Assembly: GCA_015486445.1 (NCBI GenBank)
Contig: WFRT01000118.1
Coordinates: 1 to 10,349 of the forward strand
DNA length: 10,349 bases
Source of the DNA: Pseudomonadota bacterium
Lineage (GTDB): Bacteria; Desulfobacterota; Anaeroferrophillalia; Anaeroferrophillales; Tharpellaceae
Direction: 5' to 3'
Every line of letters starts with the position of its first letter. Position 1 is the stretch's first letter. A model generated the notes under the pieces. It worked only from the letters and a program-made list of their open reading frames with translations. It did not search any database and was not told where the DNA came from. Made by a program: the position numbers and the translations under genes. This document shows, piece by piece, positions 7,332 through 10,349 of the stretch.

Positions 7332-9090
7332 CACGGTATTCCTCCATCCGGCTTCGTATTTCATCGCCGGCGCCATCCTGCTGGGGTTTTTCGGCCGTAT
7401 CAAGATTGTACAGAAGGTTATCCTGCTGGGTGTGCCGCTACTCGCCTTCTGGCAGATCCACGCCCTGCCGGAAAGCTTCGGCATCTGTCACTTCATGGGG
7501 TTTGAACTGATCTTCGGGCGGGTCGACAAGCTTACCTATGTCTTTCTCCATGTCTTTACCCTGATGGCCCTGATCGGTGCGGTCTATTGTCTCCATGTCA
7601 AGGAAACCGGCCACCACATAGCCGCTTTTCTCTATGTTGCCGGTTCCCTGGGAACGACCCTGGCCGGTGACTACCTGACGGTCTTCATCTTCTGGGAACT
7701 GATGGCCGTGGCCTCGGTTTTCCTGATCTGGTACCGGAAGAAAAAACGTTCGATCGAGGCCGGCTACCGCTACCTCCTGGTGCATACCGCCGGCGGCCTG
7801 GTGCTGCTGGCCGGGATTTTCCTGCGCTACCAGAATTGTCACGATCTGACCTTTGCCCAGATTGCCGCCAACGGGGCGACAACGGCCGACTACCTGATCA
7901 TGATCGGCTTCATGCTCAACGCCGCGGTGCCGCCGATTCACGCCTGGCTGCCCGACGCCTATCCCGAGGCCACCGTGGCCGGGGCCGTCTTCATGTGCGC
8001 CTTTACGACCAAGACCGCGGTTTACGTTCTCGCCCGGGCCTTTCCCGGTTTCGAGGCCCTGGCCATCCTCGGGGCCATCATGACCCTCTACGGGGTCGGC
8101 TACGCGGTGATCGAAAATGACGCCCGGCGGATTCTCGCCTACCATATCGTCAGCCAGGTCGGCTATATGGTCTGCGGCATCGGTATCGGCACGGCGATGG
8201 CGGTCAACGGCGCCTGCGCCCATGCCTACGCTCATATCCTTTACAAGGCCCTGCTCTTCATGGGCGTCGGGGCGGTGCTCGAGATGACCGGGACCTGCAA
8301 ACTCAACGAACTCGGCGGCCTTTACAAGCGGATGCCGCTGGCGATGATTTTCACGGTCATCGGCGGGATCGCGATTTCCGGATTCCCGCTGACCAGCGGC
8401 TTCATCAGCAAGTCGATGATTATCGCCGCGGCCGGCGCCGACCACCGCGTCGTCCTGATGCTGATGCTCAGCCTGGCGGCCGTCGGGACCTTTCTTTCGG
8501 TCGGTATCAAGCTGCCCTACTTCATCTGGTTCGGCAAGGACTCCGGGGTCGAGGCCAAGGATGCTCCCTGGAACATGAACCTGGCGATGCTGGGGGCCGC
8601 TTTCATGTGCATCTTCCTCGGGGTGTATCCTGAATATCTCTATAAAATGCTGCCTTTTGCGGTTAATTATCATCCCTATACGGCCTATCATATTTCTGAA
8701 ACCCTGCAGATCCTGGGCTTCACCGGGCTGGGTTTCTACCTGATGGTCAACTATCTTCATCCCGAGCCCAAGTGCAACCTTGACCTCGACTGGTTCTACC
8801 GCAAGGGGGCCCTGGTTTTCATGTGGCTGGCGAAAAAACCGGTCAGCATTGCCAACGACTGGGTCGGCGAGGTTTACCGTACCGTCGGCATGCGTTTCAC
8901 CCTGGCCGTGGCCCGGGCCCTCTCCTGGTTTGACTGGGAAGGGATCGACTGGGCGGTTGACAATTCCGCCCGGGGCGTGGTCGAGGCCGGGGATCAGGCC
9001 CGGGCCCTGCAGACCGGCAAGATCCAGCAGTATATCGGTGGGGCCGTGGTCGCCCTGATGATTGTTTTGCTGGTCGTCGTGTTTTTGTAA
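7321..9090 (+). CDS. Antiporter-like subunit (Mrp subunit D-like) with C-terminal extension, second copy
   Basis: A 589-aa membrane protein of the NuoL/M/N-MrpD family. Start chosen at ATG 7321: AGGAG (7309-7313) is 7 bases upstream, whereas an in-frame ATG at 7246 lies deep inside the preceding gene and would add a hydrophilic, arginine-rich leader. Channel residues: Glu126 in FIFWELMAV, Lys231 in AFTTKTAVYVL, and Lys309 in HAYAHILYKALLFM are present. The central helix-7 lysine is Asn200 (FMLNAAVPPIHAWLPDA), in exact register with Lys228 of the first copy and Lys229 of NuoM. The usual APTP at the start of helix 8 is ATVA. The last 110 residues contain an amphipathic, Trp- and Asp-rich stretch, then ALQTGKIQQY (562-571) and a final membrane helix, similar to the C-terminal end of NuoL. 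It could therefore be the distal, NuoL-equivalent subunit. Confidence 0.92.
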   Translation: MMSSTVFLHPASYFIAGAILLGFFGRIKIVQKVILLGVPLLAFWQIHALPESFGICHFMGFELIFGRVDKLTYVFLHVFTLMALIGAVYCLHVKETGHHIAAFLYVAGSLGTTLAGDYLTVFIFWELMAVASVFLIWYRKKKRSIEAGYRYLLVHTAGGLVLLAGIFLRYQNCHDLTFAQIAANGATTADYLIMIGFMLNAAVPPIHAWLPDAYPEATVAGAVFMCAFTTKTAVYVLARAFPGFEALAILGAIMTLYGVGYAVIENDARRILAYHIVSQVGYMVCGIGIGTAMAVNGACAHAYAHILYKALLFMGVGAVLEMTGTCKLNELGGLYKRMPLAMIFTVIGGIAISGFPLTSGFISKSMIIAAAGADHRVVLMLMLSLAAVGTFLSVGIKLPYFIWFGKDSGVEAKDAPWNMNLAMLGAAFMCIFLGVYPEYLYKMLPFAVNYHPYTAYHISETLQILGFTGLGFYLMVNYLHPEPKCNLDLDWFYRKGALVFMWLAKKPVSIANDWVGEVYRTVGMRFTLAVARALSWFDWEGIDWAVDNSARGVVEAGDQARALQTGKIQQYIGGAVVALMIVLLVVVFL

Positions 9091-9121
9091 AATATTCTGC
9101 CGGGTGCCGAGTGGAGCAGTC

Positions 9122-9180
9122 CGGCTGTCGCGCAATCAGTTTCCCGCGGCCGGCCTGTCGAAAGCTCTGGCGGGCAGCCG
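9122..9180. repeat. Nested inverted repeat in the gap before nuoM
   Basis: The 133-bp gap between the second antiporter-like gene and nuoM has no gene. Within it, the contiguous 3' arm GCGGGCAGCCG (9170-9180) can pair with two separated 5' blocks, CGGCTG (9122-9127) and CCCGC (9143-9147), with a 15-nt insert and a 22-nt loop. A near-direct repeat, CCGGCTGTCG (9121-9130) and CCGGCCTGTCG (9150-9160), is also present. No T-run follows, so a terminator is not supported. It may be an RNA structure that stabilises or tunes the nuoM part of the transcript, or chance pairing in GC-rich DNA. Confidence 0.3.
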
Positions 9181-9223
9181 TTTAAGATGGATAAATTGAT
9201 CTTCTAGTCAAGAGACTTCGATT

Positions 9224-10349
9224 ATGCACATGGAAAAATATCTGATCCTCAACACCCTGAGCTATCCGATTCTTTCAGTGATCATGCTGGTTCCACTGGT
9301 CGGGGCCCTGCTCAGCCTGTTGATCAAGAACGAGTTGCGTCTCAAGGTGATGGCCCTGGTTGTAACCCTGGTGACCTTTGTTCTTTCCCTGCCGCTCTGG
9401 ACCTGCTTCGACCTCAACACGGCCAAGTACCAGTTTGTCGAACTCAGGCCCTGGTTTTCCCTGCTCAAGCTTAATTACGTGGTCGGGGTCGACGGGATCA
9501 GTGTGCTCCTGGTGCTGTTGACCACCTTTATCATGCCCTTCTGCATTCTCTGCTCATGGCGCTACATCACCAAGCGCCTGGGTGAGTTTATTTTCGTCAT
9601 GCTGGTTATGGAAACCGCGATGATCGGCGTCTTCATCAGCCTCAACACCGTGCTTTTCTACATCTTCTGGGAAGCGATGCTGATCCCGATGTTCCTGCTG
9701 ATCGCGGTCTGGGGCGGGGCCCGCAAGGACTACGCTTCCATCAAGTTCTTTCTCTATACCCTCTGCGGCAGCGTCTTCCTGCTGGTGGCGATCGTCGCCC
9801 TCTATATCAAGACCGGTACCTTTTTCATCCCGGCCCTGATGGACCAGGAGTTTTCCTTCGCTTACCAGATGTGGATCTTTCTGGCCTGCGCCCTGGCTTT
9901 TGCCATCAAGATTCCGATGTATCCACTCCATACCTGGCTGCCGGCCGCCCATGTCGAGGCCCCGACTCCGGGCAGTGTCATCCTGGCCAGCATCCTGCTC
10001 AAGATGGGGGGCTACGGTTTCCTGCGCTTCTGCCTGCCGATGGCCCCGGCCGCAACTATTTACTGCATGCCCTACCTGATCGCCCTGTCACTGATTTCGA
10101 TCATCTTCGGCGGCTACCTGGCCCTGGGCCAGACCGACATCAAGAAGTTGATCGCCTACTCCAGTGTCGGCCACATGGGGTTTGTCACCCTTGGTATTTT
10201 CCTGCTCAACGACCAGGGTCTCAAGGGGGCGATCCTGCAGATGATCAACCACGGAATCACCACCGGGGCACTGTTTATCATGGTCGGAATGATTTACGAG
10301 CGGACTCACAGCCGCGAGATCAAGGACAACTCGGCCCTCGGTATGATGA
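9224..10349 (+). CDS. nuoM: NADH-quinone oxidoreductase subunit M (NuoM), 3' end outside window
   Basis: This is an antiporter-like proton-translocating subunit of the membrane arm. The first 375 residues are in the window, with no stop before the edge. Motifs are classic NuoM: GVDGISVLLVLLTTF (88-102), Glu150 in FYIFWEAMLIPMF (helix 5), Lys229 in FAIKIPMYPLHTWLPAAHVE (helix 7), APTPGSVILASILLKMGGYG (helix 8, Lys260), DIKKLIAYSSVGHMG (305-319), and INHGITTGALF (341-351). The helix-12 acidic residue lies beyond the edge. The ATG at 9224 is preceded by AAGAGA (9210-9215) at 8 bases; a second in-frame ATG at 9230 is less well spaced. Unlike its neighbours it does not overlap the upstream gene. 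A nuoN would be expected downstream. Confidence 0.96.
   Translation, partial: MHMEKYLILNTLSYPILSVIMLVPLVGALLSLLIKNELRLKVMALVVTLVTFVLSLPLWTCFDLNTAKYQFVELRPWFSLLKLNYVVGVDGISVLLVLLTTFIMPFCILCSWRYITKRLGEFIFVMLVMETAMIGVFISLNTVLFYIFWEAMLIPMFLLIAVWGGARKDYASIKFFLYTLCGSVFLLVAIVALYIKTGTFFIPALMDQEFSFAYQMWIFLACALAFAIKIPMYPLHTWLPAAHVEAPTPGSVILASILLKMGGYGFLRFCLPMAPAATIYCMPYLIALSLISIIFGGYLALGQTDIKKLIAYSSVGHMGFVTLGIFLLNDQGLKGAILQMINHGITTGALFIMVGMIYERTHSREIKDNSALGMM

Noticed and set aside
7438..9135. 565-aa open frame on the minus strand opposite the second antiporter-like gene
   Set aside because: Low-complexity, Gly/His/Asp/Gln-rich translation with no domain; a shadow of the coding strand.
9143..9190. Possible intrinsic terminator before nuoM
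   Set aside because: The stem is short with a 22-nt loop and only three T residues follow it.

Overview
The window is one strand of a GC-rich bacterial genome that is almost entirely an operon for respiratory complex I (NADH:quinone oxidoreductase-type, nuo). All genes read on the + strand. After about 510 bases of non-coding upstream DNA, the order is nuoA, nuoB, nuoC, nuoD, nuoH, nuoI, nuoJ, nuoK, a 497-aa antiporter-like subunit, an 89-aa two-helix membrane protein, a 589-aa antiporter-like subunit, and nuoM, which runs off the right edge. nuoC and nuoD are separate genes. nuoE, nuoF and nuoG, which encode the NADH-oxidising module, are absent between nuoD and nuoH.

The gene set, the unusual NuoD loop (GYGHRMHEK) and the two-antiporter-plus-small-protein block where nuoL normally sits suggest an anaerobic bacterium of the Desulfobacterota (former Deltaproteobacteria: sulfate reducers, syntrophs and relatives). 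This is inferred from recalled family resemblance and was not searched.

Layout: 1-513 is non-coding. It holds a roughly 113-bp imperfect inverted repeat with the look of a dispersed palindromic element (6-118), a short C-rich/G-rich hairpin (152-175), an AT-rich tract, a second 8-bp inverted repeat (263-312) and a plausible sigma70-type promoter (349-377). From 514 to 3134 are nuoA-B-C-D (part of the membrane foot plus the quinone-reducing connecting module), joined by short overlaps. A 108-bp gap follows, then nuoH-I-J-K (3243-5546), again with overlapping stops and starts. From 5572 to 9090 is the antiporter-like block, also tightly coupled. A 133-bp gap precedes nuoM (9224 to the edge).

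How it works together: NuoB, C, D and I carry electrons through Fe-S clusters (two 4Fe-4S in NuoI, N2 in NuoB) to quinone at the NuoB/NuoD/NuoH interface. NuoA, H, J, K and the antiporter-like subunits couple this to ion translocation across the cytoplasmic membrane. With no NADH module, the electron donor is unknown; reduced ferredoxin or another separately encoded input protein is the reasonable guess. The membrane arm appears to carry at least three antiporter-like subunits before any nuoN, one of which lacks the central trans-membrane lysine, plus an uncharacterised small membrane protein. These are the most interesting features here.
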